This document shows positions 40,712 to 40,743 of a stretch of 40,743 nt of DNA, piece by piece (position 1 is the first letter of the stretch; every line of letters begins with the position of its first letter). The translations under genes and the position numbers were made by a program. The notes under the pieces are model-generated. The model did not search any database, was not told the DNA's origin, and saw only the letters and a list, made by a program, of their open reading frames with translations. The stretch comes from COE1 sp910588595 (GTDB lineage Bacteria > Bacillota > Clostridia > Lachnospirales > Lachnospiraceae): assembly GCA_948957135.1 (NCBI GenBank), contig CARDBT010000036.1, forward strand, positions 1 through 40,743, written 5' to 3'.

Positions 40712-40743
40712 CCCGCCCGAATGGGCATGTTCTTACCGTAATT

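Noticed and set aside
1..40743. CRISPR arrays, tRNA or rRNA genes
   Set aside because: No regularly spaced repeats, and no tRNA- or rRNA-like stretches noticed in the intergenic regions.

Overview
The window looks like a chromosomal segment of an anaerobic, endospore-forming gut Firmicute, most likely a Lachnospiraceae-type Clostridia. Pointers are the LysM-GH18 and LysM-M14 wall enzymes, a MATE exporter fused to an RsbW-type ATPase beside a STAS gene, the DUF815 ATPase, a TatD-linked radical SAM protein, strong AGGAGG ribosome sites and TTGnnn/TATAAT promoters. This is inference from protein families; no rRNA or species marker is present.

Region 1 (1-13,200) is an AT-richer accessory island. 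After a terminator there is a sigma-A-like promoter (263-290) with a 21-bp-period direct repeat directly upstream. Then follows an operon: a membrane acyltransferase, a MATE exporter carrying a C-terminal GHKL (anti-sigma type) ATPase domain, a 2995-residue three-module NRPS (A-T-C-A-T-C-A-T-R) whose start overlaps the exporter's stop, and a STAS anti-anti-sigma protein. The predicted product is a small, reductively released tripeptide (aldehyde or alcohol). The operon ends in two wrecked genes: the C-terminal third of an RsbW-like kinase and a piece of a large serine recombinase.

Region 2 (13,250-22,140) holds signalling and housekeeping genes: a LysM-GH18 spore/wall glycosidase, an HD-GYP c-di-GMP phosphodiesterase, and a convergent two-gene phosphorelay (receiver protein plus PocR-type hybrid kinase with HPt), separated from the HD-GYP gene by a bidirectional terminator. 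A NUDIX hydrolase and a minus-strand vitamin B6 salvage operon (pyridoxal kinase, ECF substrate-binding subunit, radical SAM protein) follow.

Region 3 (22,340-31,600) has a ferritin-like protein, then a tRNA/sulfur operon (a TtcA-LarE fusion, TcdA, a protein of unknown function and a DUF815 ATPase). Next come a 160-bp near-perfect palindromic insertion resembling a MITE, a Na/phosphate symporter with PhoU-like tail, and an overlapping cytidylyltransferase/polyol-phosphate dehydrogenase pair likely to make a CDP-polyol.

Region 4 (31,600-40,743) contains an orphan tyrosine recombinase next to a 13-bp inverted repeat, a DUF1624 membrane acetyltransferase-like protein, a CysG-like bifunctional siroheme protein, a large EAL phosphodiesterase with two periplasmic solute-binding domains, metF, and a LysM-M14 peptidoglycan peptidase. 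The window ends in a palindrome overlapping a -10 box.

The most interesting system is the NRPS island. A partner-switching module (STAS plus RsbW-like ATPase) has no sigma factor, and its only intact ATPase domain is fused to the exporter, which suggests post-translational control of product export.
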